This document shows, one piece after another, positions 49,142-60,959 of a stretch of DNA of 64,000 nucleotides. A program made the translations under genes and the position numbers. The stretch is from Fragaria x ananassa. Taxonomy: Eukaryota; Streptophyta; Magnoliopsida; Rosales; Rosaceae. Position 1 is the first letter of the stretch. Every line of letters starts with the position of its first letter. The stretch covers positions 13,298,501 to 13,362,500 of the forward strand of contig CP139752.1 in NCBI GenBank assembly GCA_034370585.1, written 5' to 3'. The notes below the pieces were generated by a model. That model was not told where the DNA came from. It searched no databases and saw only the letters and a list, made by a program, of their open reading frames with translations.

Positions 49142-50559
49142 ACTGATCACTCAAAACACACAGACGTTGTTGCAGCCATTGATGAATTAGTACTTTACAT
49201 GCAAGACACAGATGAATAGAAAGAGCAGGAGACAACCTTCAAAAGATACTGTATTCTGTATGTAGTATCTGAATTAGATGTAGCACAGTTCCTCTAAGAT
49301 TGTACCTAATTGATTGTCAGTGGAGTATGGACTTCAGATGTCTTTTTAACATGTGAGCAGGTCATGTCTGTCTCGGTGTGATATGCCTTTCTTCTTTTAC
49401 CTTCTGTGTGTTCTCAGTTCTCTAATTGTTGGTAAGAGGGGTGGATAGAGATGAACTAGGTTTTATATACAAGCAAAGTGTCACAATCTGATTGCTAGCC
49501 AAGGAATGATGCCACTCATAATGTAGGACTCAGTGCTATTCACTCGGGGAAAGAATGTAGGACTCGTGCTAGCTGTAATTTGATAAACTTAAGTGTAGCA
49601 TATTAGCCAAAACAAACTCAATGTAGCCTTTCTGGATCGATGGTGGCCTCTAAGCACACAGCTCTTATCATTTGAATGCGATCTCACATCCTGCATCATT
49701 CTCTCATCTTAATTTACTCCAATTTCAGATGCTTGTCCTTCTGGACAATGTCTCATATAATTTCAAGTACGAACTTATCCAACATAAAACTTGTTGGTGG
49801 TGCTGAAGTTCTCATTCTAGTGTTGGCCTGACTTGTTTGGCATACACATCTTTTGTGTTTTTAACAGGTGCTGAAAATGTTAGTTTGATCATATCAGGAT
49901 TTGTTATGTTATGAATGGGTGACAACATGGTTGATACATGTCTGATTCTTACTTTACATCTAGCATACCCAAATTGGAGAGTAGGCTTCGTCTTTATGCC
50001 AAGAATATTTCAGCTGATAGGAAGATTTGGATGCTTCAAATGCCTAATTCTCTGGCCTCTCACCCACCTTGACATGATTCATCACCACCCTATTCAGCTT
50101 TAGGTATAGATTACAAAACGGAGACTGCAATTGAAGAAACAGAACTATTCTCTAGCTGCATTGATATCGACAATATCAACATAGATTATTGCTATGTGCC
50201 TTAGGTTGATTTTTGGCCTCCTACTTTAATTCGATTAGTTCAGTCGAGTATAGAGTTAGAGATGCTAACCTTATTGCCAATACTTTCGTCAAGTCCTTTT
50301 TTACACCCTGATGAAAAGTAAATGCTAATTAACCGATTTTATTTTAAAGGCTAATCAACTTTAAGGAAATTGGGATTCAAGTCTTACATTGGAGTCTTTG
50401 TCAATTAAGAAACCAAGGCTCACATCAGAACTTGGAGTTCAGTCCAATTTTGATATCGGTTTAAATTTTAAAATGCTTAACAGCTCATATTTATTGTCTA
50501 AATAGTGTCATCACAACACCAAGTGATGTGGAAATTACATGACATTACATATTTCTATC
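49142..50559. other. 3' UTR of the AVT3-like gene and intergenic DNA
   Basis: The first 150-250 bases are likely 3' UTR. After that no ORF or element end was recognised; the ORF at 49915-50103 shows no known domain. Confidence 0.5.
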
Positions 50560-50801
50560 TAAAATTAAGTTTTTCCAAAAATATAACACTAAACTACCAT
50601 TTGAAGGTACAAATGATAAAATAATTTTTAAATGTTCCACTTGATAAAAATGTCACCATTAAAACATGTTACATGATAAAATGGTCCCCTTATAATATCT
50701 TAAATGATAAAAATGTCTATTTTCACACTTTTTACATGACCATTATACTCCTCTCTAATATCACATGTTTTTTTTTTATTATTCTGAGTTTCATCGTCGT
50801 C

Positions 50802-50859
<58 letters not shown>
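50802..50859. repeat. (CT)n microsatellite, about 58 bp
   Basis: Uninterrupted CT run of about 29 units in a pyrimidine-rich stretch. Confidence 0.95.
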
Positions 50860-50862
<3 letters not shown>

Positions 50863-51086
50863 CCAGACCAGACGTAAGGCCACCTGCTAGATCGATGTCG
50901 CTCGATCGACCTCGCCGCTTGATCGACCCCGCCTCCTAGATCGACTCCGCCTCCTAGATCGATGCCGCTGTTAGATCGACTATGCTCGCCGATCGACTCC
51001 GCTTGCTAGATTGACCTCGCTGATCAACTCCGCCGCTCGATCGACACCGTTGTCTACACTCTTGAAATCATAGAGTTCTAAAGTTA

Positions 51087-51099
51087 GGTATCAGAGCCA
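51087..51099 (+). other. tRNA-Met-type primer-site look-alike
   Basis: GGTATCAGAGCCA, one base short of the usual plant primer site (TGGTATCAGAGCCA). It may mark a relic LTR element whose LTR would lie to the left, or be chance. Confidence 0.3.
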
Positions 51100-51251
51100 T
51101 AAAAATTGGTTTTAGTGTCCAAATCTGATGACGACGAGTTGGTCTGTATTAATCTGTGGAAAGTTGAGGTGAAGTGAGTTGTGCTACTTTGATTTTCATA
51201 ATGTTACATTGATAGTTTCATGCATGTAACGTAACTATTCATCTATGTAAT

Positions 51252-51768
51252 TGTTGCTACATAGCCAAAATACTTGGCCATGCCAAGCCGAGAATATGAC
51301 ACAATTACCCGGTCGCCGAAGATCATTCCAGGCGAGACAGCTCCGGCGAGCCCTTCAAGAATATCCAAAGAATGAAGGTCCGACAATAATCCGCTTGCCA
51401 AACCCACTCTCTGGCAGTAAAACACCCCGCAAAAGATTACAAATAGTTCCACATCGGGGACTGAGGCCATAACACCTAGCATTGGCCTATAAAACAGACA
51501 CGAACTCCCAAAAAAGGTAAGTACAGACAACTCTTCTCACTCTCCTGTACACTACAAGTGGTAGCCAAAAGCTAACTTAAGCATCGGAGAGTCGAAAGCT
51601 GGGCCACCCCAGTCCCGACTTCCTGACTCCTTGCTACTTGTGCAGGTACCGAGTGCGGAACCAAGGATTCAACCTCGTCCGGACTCGCGGTCTCTTCCCA
51701 ATTCGCAGTCTAGTCCCGACTCGCAGTCTTGTCCCGATTTGCGGTCTGTCTCGAGACACGTAGAAACA
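51252..51768 (+). repeat. 5' LTR of the Retand-like element (517 bp)
   Basis: TGTTGCTACATAGCC to GTAGAAACA. TATA box TATAAAA at 51488-51494 in CCTATAAAACAGAC. The 3' part has a repeated CCGACTCGC/AGTCTAGTCCCGA motif (51670-51745). Confidence 0.93.
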
Positions 51769-51769
51769 A

Positions 51770-51786
51770 TTGGCGCTAGAAGGAGG
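51770..51786 (+). other. Primer binding site
   Basis: TTGGCGCTAGAAGGAGG begins two bases after the LTR end. TGGCGC starts are usual in TAT-lineage elements; the tRNA was not determined. Confidence 0.7.
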
Positions 51787-51821
51787 GCCCTTCTTGTGGA
51801 ACTCCCATTCAACTCGGCACA

Positions 51822-53480
51822 ATGGAGGAAATCATCGATGAATCCTCCGACCCTGGCACTCAGATAGAGAAAGAACTTTTCCAATCCGGAGATACATCCC
51901 TTCCCCAAACCAGCAATGCAGCCCCCATTAGCCATCCCGACCTCGCCACGGCCCTCGAAATTCTAAAACGGCCAAAGAGAGGGCGGAAGCGGAAGTGGAA
52001 GTGTACCGGGTATGCATCGCCGAGTTGGAAAAGGAACAATTCTTGCTCCACGCCACGTTAGACCATCGTAACGTGTACAACGACAGCTTGGACCGCGCGG
52101 CACGAGTCGCTGGAACCCCGGACTCCGCCACCGCTTCTCTCCCTAATCAAGGCCAGGTCTTCCATGTTCCCGGGAGGCCCTAACCAGATAATATACGTGA
52201 CTCATCCTCTTACCAACTCATCATTTCCGCTCCCAGCCCCTCAACCATCTGCAATCCCTAATGAGACCCCCCTGCCAAATCAACCAAATCCACTAACCCA
52301 ACCTGTCCCCACTCCTATCTCTGCCAACCCGCCTGCTGCTCCAACTCAGCCAGTCTGTCACTCAGTTGGCTTCGCGGATTGAAGGAGTCAAGAGTTGGGG
52401 GAACCGGCGACCCTTGTTCTCTCGCTATGGACATCGCCCAAGCCCCTTCAAGCCACGCGTGCAGATGGAAAAGTGGCCTCCCAAGGCCAAACCCCTCAAG
52501 GTGGACAAGTATAAGGGCACCGGGGACCCTCATCTCCACCTTGAGACATTCTTCTTGCTATGTAGCTCCACTCGCTACACCGACGCCATAGCCTGCCACG
52601 CCTTCCAAGAGACCTTCTACGATGAAGCGCTCAGTTGGTTCCTCAATCTACTGCCCAACTCTATTGACAACTTTGACCAACTCTCGGAATGTTTCCTCAA
52701 CCGTTTTATACTGCATGCCAGCATTTATCGCAGTGTAGATGTCCTGTTCCAAATCAAGCAGAAGGACGGCGAAGGCCTCCATGAATTGTTGTCCCGATGG
52801 CAATCCGCCACCGCGAGATGCCACAACTTGGAACCTCGCGTGGCGGAGCAAGATTTCCGTTAGGCCCTGCTCCCTGGCAGTTTTCTAATGGAGATCAATA
52901 GGAACCCTCCAGGATCCTAAGATGCCTTGATGGACCTGGCTGTCCGGTAGGCCCGAGCTGAATTTGCCACCTTCAGACATTCTGCCCCCGCCACGTTAGC
53001 ACTTCCCGCTCCGCCGCCAAAGCAACAATCTCTGCCGAAGTATGAGCAATTCGACCGCGGGCAGGATAAAGGGAAACCGCGTGGCTCCTCCCGGGACCAG
53101 TGGCGTGGTTCCGACCGTCGCCATGGGGGACAGAGGAACCGCAACCACCCTTATAAGTCAAGGGACCAGAGCCCTCCGCAGCAACAGCGCCATTCCTCCC
53201 CCCCGCCCCCGCTGCCTCGTTACGAGGTCCACACTACTCTAACCAACACATATGAGGACATATGGGCCAGGCACAAAGATCTCATTCCCCCACCTCCCAA
53301 GAGCAAGTATCCAAAAAAGCCCCAGCCAGCCACCGACAACAAATATTGTGCTTATCATGACGGTAATGGCCACATAACAGAACAGTGTCATGGCTTCCGT
53401 AATGCCATCGAACATCTGGTCCGGATTGGGCAACTCTACCAGTATTGCACTCCCGCCACGGGAGCTAACGCTATTGAAGT
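51822..53480 (+). pseudogene. Gag of the Retand-like element, broken
   Basis: The start MEEIIDESSDPGTQ lies 50 bases after the LTR. After frame changes the capsid-type Retrotrans_gag domain is clear (VDKYKGTGDPHLHLETFF ... ALSWFLNLLPNSIDNFDQLS ... SRWQSATARC, 52500-52830). Stops at 52861-52863, 52918-52920 and 52948-52950 lie in the same frame. A basic Arg/Gln/Pro-rich stretch (53040-53230) precedes the segment KYCAYHDGNGHITEQC, the C-X-H-H-C motif that in TAT elements stands near the end of gag. Confidence 0.88.
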
Positions 53481-53499
53481 ACATGGCCAGATTCTAACC

Positions 53500-54420
53500 T
53501 TGCACGGCAGAGCCCCACGAATCCCCCCACGCCAGCCTTCTGTAAAAAGGCAATGCACGACACCCTTGGAAATACTGGACATCCAAAGCGGCTTCACGAT
53601 CACCCCATCAGCGTGGGATCAAGTGACATTTCGCAAAAGGAAGGATACAATAAATTGCCACCACTGTGAGCCATTCATAATTAATATGCAGGTGTATCAT
53701 TACAGGTGCCGCAGAGCCCTGGTGGACACAGGGGCCGCCGTAAGTGTCATGTTTGCCGATTGTTACAAAGGACTCCGGCGAGACCGATCTAAACTGTACA
53801 ATAACCACGATCCCCTTGTCAGCTTCTCTGGCGAGATAGTGCAACCATTAGGCTCAGACCGCCTAACCGTGTAAGTGGGAACCGCTCATTGCCGCTCTTC
53901 CATTACAGCCCGCTTCCTCATAGTCGATTGTCCCTCGTCCTATTATCTCATCTTAGGCCAGGACATCATTTGGGGGCTGCAGTGTTTCATCACCGGTCAC
54001 ATGCTTCTCATGAAGATTCCCACCCCAGGAGGCATCCTGACTATTTAAGGGGATCGGGCGGCCATTGAGCATTGCCATCTTAATGCCATCCAGCAGAGGC
54101 GGGGAGCCTATGAGATGTTGCCTCTCAGTCCTTCAGAGCCCAACGATGACCCGCGAGATGACCCAAAGGGGAGCGGGAAGAAGAAGGCCCAGCGACCTAA
54201 TCCAGCGGAAGACACGGAATGGGTGTCCCTGTCACCCACCGCCCCAGAAAGACAAGTCCGCATTGGCACAAGCCTCAGCCCAGAAATCTGCCAAAAGCTC
54301 ATTGCCTTCCTTCAAGAAAAACAAGTAGTCTTCGCTTGGTCCTATGCCGACATGCCAGGAATCTCCCCTGATATCATCACCCATAAGCTCAACATCCTCC
54401 AAGACCACCCCCCCTGTCAA
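53500..54420 (+). pseudogene. Aspartic protease region of the Retand-like element
   Basis: ALVDTGAAVSVMF carries an intact D-T-G active site; ILGQDIIW is the second conserved block. In-frame stops are at 53872-53874 and near 54046-54048. The linker to RT contains ERQVRIGTSLSPE and FAWSYADMPGISPDI, the conserved entry to TAT-lineage RT. A frameshift near 54410 follows (poly-C run CCACCCCCCCTG). Confidence 0.88.
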
Positions 54421-55225
54421 GAAAAAGAGACGTGCATTTCACCCAGACAAGTATCGAGCTATCCAAGTCGAGGTCGAACGGCTCAAAGAAATCAAATTCA
54501 TCCATGAGGTTTCTTACCCGACATAGGTCTCCAACGTCGTCATGGTCCCTAGGCCTAACGGCAAGTAGCGAATGTGTGTTGACTACACGAACCTTAACAA
54601 AGCATGCCCCATGGACAACTTCCCTTTGCCACGAATCGACCAATTGGTTGATTCCACAACTAGCTTCAAGATGCTCAGCTTCCACGATGCCTACTTGGGC
54701 TATAACCAGATCAAAATGCACCTCGCCGATCCGGCTCACACAACCTTTGTCACCGACAAAGGACTGTATTCTTACGAGGTCATGCCCTTCGGCCTCAAGA
54801 ATGCGGGGGCGACTTATCAACGGCTGGTCGAGGAGGAAATTGGAGAGGTCATGGAAGTATATGTCGACGACATGTTGGTCAAGAGCAAGACAGAGGACGA
54901 CCACATTGCGAACCTCAACAAAGTATTCACTAAGCTCTTAGCACACAGAATGTGCCTCAACCCTCAGAAGTGCATCCTTGCCGTGGGAGGCAGCAAATTC
55001 CTCGGCTTCATGGTCAGTGAAAGAGGCATTGAGGCCAACCCAGAAAAAGTCCAGGCCATACTTGACATGACTACCCCGACCTCCCGGAGCGAGGTCCAGT
55101 GCCTTACAGGACGCTTGGTAGCCCTGACACGTTTTATTTCCCGCCTCACAGACAAGTGCAATACTTTTTTCCAACTACTCATAGAACAACATAAAAAAGA
55201 TGTCACTTGGGGGCCCGAAACATGA
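54421..55225 (+). pseudogene. Reverse transcriptase of the Retand-like element
   Basis: Blocks: VERLKEIKFIHEV, MCVDYTNLNKACPMDNFPLP, FKMLSFHDAYLGYNQIKM, VMPFGLKNAGATYQRLV, and the catalytic EVYVDDMLVKSK with both Asp residues intact (54865-54880). Stops at 54523-54525 and 54566-54568 separate the first block from the rest. The 654-base open stretch 54572-55225 is otherwise undamaged. It ends in TGA, followed by a frame change into RNase H. Confidence 0.93.
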
Positions 55226-55724
55226 CGACGCCTTCAACAATATAAGGGCATATGTTGCCACAGTCCCTCTCCTGTCCAAACTAATCCCCAGAGAAGTGCT
55301 TTACCTCTATCTGGTTGTTTCCACCACTGCCATCAGTGCGGCGCTGACACGCCATGAGCATGATAACGAGCTCCCGGTCTATTATTGTGGCAGAGGACTT
55401 ACGGATCCCGAAACTCGCTATCCAGGCATAGAGAAACTTGCTCTCGCCTTTATCACTGCCGCCAGGAAACTCATGTTGTATTTCCAAGCCCACACATTTC
55501 ATGTGTTAACCAACCAACCCTTACGACAAATACTGCAAAAACCTGAAACCTCAGGCCGCATGGTAAAATTGGCGGTTGAGCTGGGAGAATTTGACTTACA
55601 CTACAAGCCGTGGGTGGCTATCATAGGGAAAGCAGCTGTAGACTTTATTGCTGAATTTATCCCCTTGGCCAATAACGGTCCCCACCCAGACACCCCCACT
55701 AGGGATGCCATCTGGGAACTCTAA
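55226..55724 (+). pseudogene. Ty3-type RNase H, diverged
   Basis: LYLYLVVSTTAISAALTRHE, VYYCGRGLTDPETRYPGIEKLALAFITAARKL and FHVLTNQPLRQIL align with the first RNase H of TAT elements, which is usually inactive; here the last motif reads TNQPL where active enzymes have T-D-H. Ends in TAA at 55722-55724, after which the second RNase H continues in the same frame. Confidence 0.85.
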
Positions 55725-56100
55725 GTTGATGGATCCTCAAACAACAGACTCAGCGGAGCCGGAATCATAATCACGAACCTAGAGGGTCACTCGTATGAGT
55801 ATGCCCTCCGGTTTGAATTTAAAGCCTCTAGCAACATCGTTGAATACGAAGCCTTTATAGCAGACATTCAACTTTTTCACGAGCTCGAGCCCGGCACCTC
55901 CATGTCTTCAGTGATTCTCAGCTTGTAGTCAGTTAGGTGGCAGGGGACTTCAATGCCAACCAGCATAACTTGGGATCCTACAAAAGTCTCGCAGGCGCTC
56001 TTCTGCAACACTTCAGCTCATACAAGCTCACCCAAATCCCGCAAGCAAAAAACTCTAAGGCAGATTCCCTTGCGAGACTCGCCACAGCTCCTCCCGAGTC
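55725..56100 (+). pseudogene. Second, archaeal-type RNase H (aRH)
   Basis: VDGSSNNRLSGAGIIIT (first Asp), SSNIVEYEAFIADIQL (Glu), then, after a frame change near 55910, FSDSQLVV-like sequence with a stop, VAGDFNA, and NSKADSLARLA (last Asp). This extra RNase H defines the TAT lineage. Catalytic residues look present but the frame is broken by a TAG at 55926-55928 and a shift. Confidence 0.85.
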
Positions 56101-57418
56101 CACGCCACCTGATGTACACATCGAGACACTGGACAAGCCTAATATCTCAAAAGCCTATTCAGAAATTTTTGTCCTTGAGCCCATGGAGCAGCCCTCATGG
56201 ATGGACCCACTCATCACTTTCCTTTCGGATGGCACCCTGCCCCAGGACAAGCATGAAGCACAGCGGCTACGTCGCAAAGCCTCCCTTTACTTGCTCAGGG
56301 GTGGAAAGCTATATCACCAGGGCCAGTCATGTCCCCTACTACGATGCCTACCCACGGCAGAGAGGCACAAAGTGCTGAAGTCACTCCACAACGGTATCTG
56401 TGGGAACCACGCCGGGGCCCGGAACCTTATGTTCAAAGGGCTTCGCGCGGGGTATTATTGGCCAACCCTAAAGTGCAATGCCAAAGCAGTAGTCCAAGCA
56501 TGCCTTCAATGCCTTAAATTTACAGATTTGGCACATGATCCCCTAGTGCCCCTCTCTGTCATCATCTCGCCCTTTCCTTTCAGCTAGTGGGGGCTCGATT
56601 TCATAGGGCAACTCCTCATAGCCCCGAGACAGTTCAAGTATGCCATTGTCATTATGGATTACAACACAAAATGGATCGAGACAGAGCCCCTTGCCACAAT
56701 CACCACTGAAAAGGTGATCAACTTCCTTTGGCGAAATTTATACTGTCGATTTGGAGCACCCCAGGCCATCGTTACTGACAACGGAACCCAGTTCGACAAT
56801 GACACATTCCGGGGATTCTTATCAGAACAGGGAACGACAATCTTTTATGCCTCCCCAACACATCCCCAGACCAATGGCCAGGCGGAAGCTATAAACAAGC
56901 TCATCAAGCAAAATCTGAAGAAACGTCGGGAAGAGGCCAAGGGTTTATGGGCAACCAAGCTCCCATACGTTCTCTGGACACTCCGCACCACCCCCACAAC
57001 AGCCACATGGGAATCCCCGTACCTTTTGGCTTATGGCACTGAGGCAGTGATACCAGTGGAAATAGAGGTCCCGAGTGAACGTGTCACAACCTATGACCCC
57101 GAGACAAATGCAATAGGGTTATGACTTAACATGGACCTCCTGGAGAAGCGCCGGGACAAGGCGCACCTCAGGACTATTAATAGCAAGCAGAAAATAGCCA
57201 GATACTACAACAAAAAAGTCGTCCCCCACCCCCTGAAGGCAGGCGATTGGGTCATGAAAGAGGTCATCCCCTACCCTACTGTCCTCAAGACAAAATGGGA
57301 GGGCCCACTTGAGATAATTAACGCTCCTGGACCTGCCACATTCTATCTCCGAGATTGTGATGGTTGCGTGCTACCCCGCCCTTGGAATGCTCGCCACCTC
57401 CATCTCTACCCCAATTAA
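56101..57418 (+). pseudogene. Integrase of the Retand-like element
   Basis: Zinc-binding HNGICGNHAG ... CLQCLK (56385-56520); DDE core with IVIMDYNTKWIE, IVTDNGTQFDN and HPQTNGQAEAINKLIKQ; GPY-type C-terminus KTKWEGPLEIINAPGPATF, ending ARHLHLYPN at 57416. Stops at 56585-56587 (before WGLDFIGQL) and 57122-57124 are the only clear lesions. There is no chromodomain, as expected for TAT. Confidence 0.92.
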
Positions 57419-57886
57419 TCAATTTTAACCTTGGCTTCATAGTCGTTACTTCATCTTTCGTGTACTTTAGCCCAGTAGCGGCTTCAACAATGTGCACCCC
57501 TCCCGCTAGCGGCCAAATCTAAATGCAATGAAGTGCTTTATCATTCCAACATGCTACATTTAGTCCCCACAACACAGGGCCACAAACAAAAACATTAATC
57601 AAAGGCAAGACAACCACACAAAGGCTAAGAATAACGCCAAACATCAACCTGGACTCCTAGGAAAATTAATATAAACCATATTCAAAATGGCTAACCATGC
57701 CACTTGCATTGTTCCCAACAAAAATTCTTTCCATACGACTACCAAAAAGTTATCAAGTACATCTCATTTTCCCCCAGAGGACAAGTCGCCAGACTTGTTG
57801 ACACTCTCCTCGCTCTTCGACCCGTCGCTACGCCCATGGACCTGGCTAATATTCACCGACACTCTCTATCCAAACGAATGCTTCGA
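57419..57886. other. Spacer between integrase and the antisense ORF
   Basis: Non-coding as far as can be seen. CCCGCTAGCGGCC near 57501 is a single copy of the motif that forms the minisatellite at 60960-61270. Confidence 0.5.
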
Positions 57887-60388
57887 CTAGTCCCGTGACC
57901 AAAATGAAGGCCTCATAGCTGCGGTAGGGCGAACAAGCGAACTACCAGGTACTCCCTCCGGGCCAGGAGACCTTTTTGCTGGAGTCTTCTGCACTTCAAG
58001 GCAGGCATGTGCCAGAAGCCCCGGAGCCCGAGGATCACGGGACAGGACAACAGAAGACGCCACCTGAGACACCACTACTTGGGTAAGTATGGACCCCTCG
58101 GGGCTGGTAGCTCTCACGGATGACGCAGTCGCAGTTGCCAGAGGCCGCGGATCACCCGCAACTAAAGTCCCCTTCTGCCCAGCGGAGGACGTTGAGCGCC
58201 ACGCCTCATACTGCTTCACCAGAGACCAAGAGATCTCGGCTTGTTTCCTCTGTTCAGGTGTCATTTGTTCCCACGTCACATTTGCATCATTCTTCTCAGC
58301 ATACCACTTGCGCATAGCCGACTCATTAATCCAGCCCGCCTGACAGCCAGTTCGGCTCAGATCATCTTGCCCTTTGTTATAGGCATCCTTTAGCTGCTGC
58401 TTGTACACGTTGCCCTCCCAAAACAGCCTCTCCCCTACCCCGGCAGCCAGCCCACACTTCGCCTTCCAAGACACCTCCAGCTTCGCAAGTGACTGCGTCA
58501 GCCTTGCCACCTCAGCTTCCAAAGATGTTACCTTGGCAACCGCCAACTCCCCAGCCTCCACCTGCTCATCCTTCCTCCTTATGGCTTCCTTCAACTCGGC
58601 CACCTCTCTATCTGCAGCGGCAGCCTGGGCTTGGAAGACAGCAGCGTTTTGCTTCACCTGCGCTAGCCGCTCTACAAGGACACGAATATGTTTCTCTGCC
58701 TCCCTCAATTGCTGGCACTTAGCCTCAGCATCCCCTTGCAGGTGGGAAACCGCCTGCTCGCTCGCGGCGTACATCAGCAATGTCGCTTGCAGTTACACAG
58801 CAACACATAAACCCAAGCTCAAAACAGTGGAAAACAAAAGCGTGCAAGTGCTTACCAGAGTCAATTTCTCCTTGGCGAGCACAATGCCAGCCAGCCAGCG
58901 GATCCGCCTCCTCCAACACATGCATATCCCGGGAACAGTGACGCATGTCGTATGCCATCTGAGCTAAGTACGACTACACTTCCCCCGTCCCTCCAAAGCT
59001 TGGGTAATCTCGGCTAAACTTCTGGAACCCCCGGACCGACTTTCCCTCCGAGACCTCTTCGATTGACCCTTGCGAACCGGCTCTACCCTCTTCTTCCTCT
59101 TCCGAGTCATTGTCGTACCAATCTCGTCACCAAGATCTGCAGCCTCTTCCAGGACAGGTTCCTCCCCCTGAGCCTGATTGTGTTCACCCTCGTGATCACC
59201 CTCTGTCTGTGCCTCCCCCAACTCCACTTCCTGGACACCCAAGCCCATCACTTCCTTCACCAAAGGGGGCACGTAGGCGTAATCCTCATCCATCAGATTC
59301 AATCTTAAAAAATCCCCACAATCGCCCAACTCCACTTCCCTCACTTCCCTCCCCAGTCTCCAGGTCAATATCATACTGCTTGGCATGGTCGGCCTCAGCT
59401 AGCAGCCTATCTAGCACGTCCTCGTCCGACACTTTGTCGTACGGACCTTCCTTCTTCCGCGAAACAACGTCTCGTGGCATTGTCACTGCAACAAACACAA
59501 TGTAGTCAGACAATGACCCACAAACCTAAGCAGAAAACACAACCACCAAAATACAGACCCGGAACCTGAGCATAGCCGAAATGGATGTATATGCCAAGGC
59601 GGCATATCCGATACGAGCTCCTACATTCGAATGCCCATATCACCCGGCAAATCTGACGCTCCATCAGCTCGGTCAACTTATGCTCTTAAGGCACTACATA
59701 AAGCCAGTTGTCAGCAGGGACAAAGCAAAACAAAACAAAGAAACACAAGGCACAAGTACACAGTACCTATTTTTTGGAACCTTCCAGGAATCCGGAAAGG
59801 ATGCCCATGCCACTCCTGCCATTGCCCCCCAACGAGAAAACACCTACGTCTCCAGGTCTCACTTGTTGAGGTAGGCAAGTCTTCCACCAAGACTTTAAAC
59901 TTCCCTCATGACTTCATCGTCACACAGCTCCGACTGCCCTTCTTCGCGCACAACCCCATGTGCCAGCATGCGTTAAACTCCTCGCAATTGGGGAACTCTT
60001 GCTTCAGCAGGCGAAACAAAACCCCCGTTCCAAATATCTGCCTTAGCATATTGGGGGTAACTTACCCCGGGGAGACATGCAGACACGCCAGTGTGTACTG
60101 CACAAACAGGGGCAACGGAAACATCAACCCCATCTTAGTTGGTACTCATATACCAACGTGAAATTACCCGAGGGGGTCCCAAAACTTCACACCCTTGCCA
60201 AGCAGTTGCAGCAAAACCTCGTCCGGTATACTCCAATTCTGTCGAAGCGCTCTAAGCTCTGACGAGGTCATACTCTCGCCAGGAGGTTCCCAAAATGAAT
60301 CATCCTCCTCCAAAGATCTCGCCATGATAAACTCTTCTATCTCCTGCAAGAGAGGGTTAGACGAGGACACGTGAGACCCGGCATCCAT
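57887..60388 (-). pseudogene. Antisense extra ORF (aORF) of the Retand-like element
   Basis: Read on the minus strand from ATG at 60388 (MDAGSHVSSSNPLLQ). An N-terminal region with frame changes (60160-59800) has LVYEYQLR, MFPLPLFVQYTLACLHVSPG and GVLFRLLKQEFPNCEEF, resembling the Transposase_28/plant-mobile-domain-like regions seen in aORFs of plant TAT elements. The middle is acidic (59390-59110), followed by a basic NLS-like KRKKRVEPVRKGQSKRSRRE (about 59080). The C-terminus is a 297-codon open frame with a strong coiled coil (58780-58450) and TPEQRKQAEISW. Donor CTCTG|GTAAGC at 58855 and a possible acceptor near 58783 suggest a ~70-bp intron. Function unknown; whether it is still expressed cannot be told. 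Confidence 0.7.
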
Positions 60389-60959
60389 TACAGGAATGCC
60401 TTTCCCTAAATCAAGGGCAATTCTGCCATAAGATTATCCAATCCCTCCTCCAACCGGTGCAAAGTGTCCGAATCCGAACCAGGCGAACTAGAGACCACCA
60501 CAATCTCTTCGCTAGACACCCACACCGGATCTGTCATACCCCGCTACCTTAACCCTAACCAGCCTAACAACAAATCTCTTACCCTAGAATTCCTACCAAC
60601 ATCACAAACGTGTGAACAATCCCAATCACCCCAGATAACCCAAAACAAAACCCCCACATATAAACAAACAAACAAAAAAACCGACAAAATCATACCTTGA
60701 AACAGCGGATTCGCATAGTGGCAGTGAAGCTGGTTGCAAACAGCCGAGCGCTCGCACCCACTCGATCGAGGGTGAAATTGAACGTTTCCCAGACTGAATT
60801 TCGCAGATTCGCCGAAATCCTACACAGCAAATCACAGCTCACTCAATTCTCAGTTTCGAAAACACAAACTCCCTCCTTCAGTTTTCTCCAGAACTATACG
60901 TAGACATTCCCCCAGACCCTACCAATCTATACAGTCAGGGCACAGCCACGTCAACCACG
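60389..60959. other. Putative promoter region of the antisense ORF
   Basis: No sense coding is recognised. CAAA-rich stretch at 60650-60690. The antisense ORF would start its transcript here; no convincing TATA box was seen. Confidence 0.4.

Larger units (their letters stand above)
50560..51251. repeat. Left flank of a large repeat domain, possible MULE-type end
   Basis: 50570-50730 holds three or four spaced copies of ATGATAAAA(A)TGTC/GGTCC, as in subterminal repeats of plant MULEs. Then a CT microsatellite, then a GC-rich stretch (50870-51050) of imperfect repeats around CTAGATCGACTCCGCC and CTAGATCGATGCCGCT, then the first GTAAC-type repeats (51195-51251). The same GATCGA/CTCCGCC repeats reappear at 63838-64000, on the far side of the Ty3 insertions. 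Confidence 0.6.

Noticed and set aside
58401..58967. 188-codon plus-strand Ala/Ser/Thr-rich ORF
   Set aside because: Complement of the coiled-coil part of the antisense ORF; composition mirrors that strand and no domain is seen.
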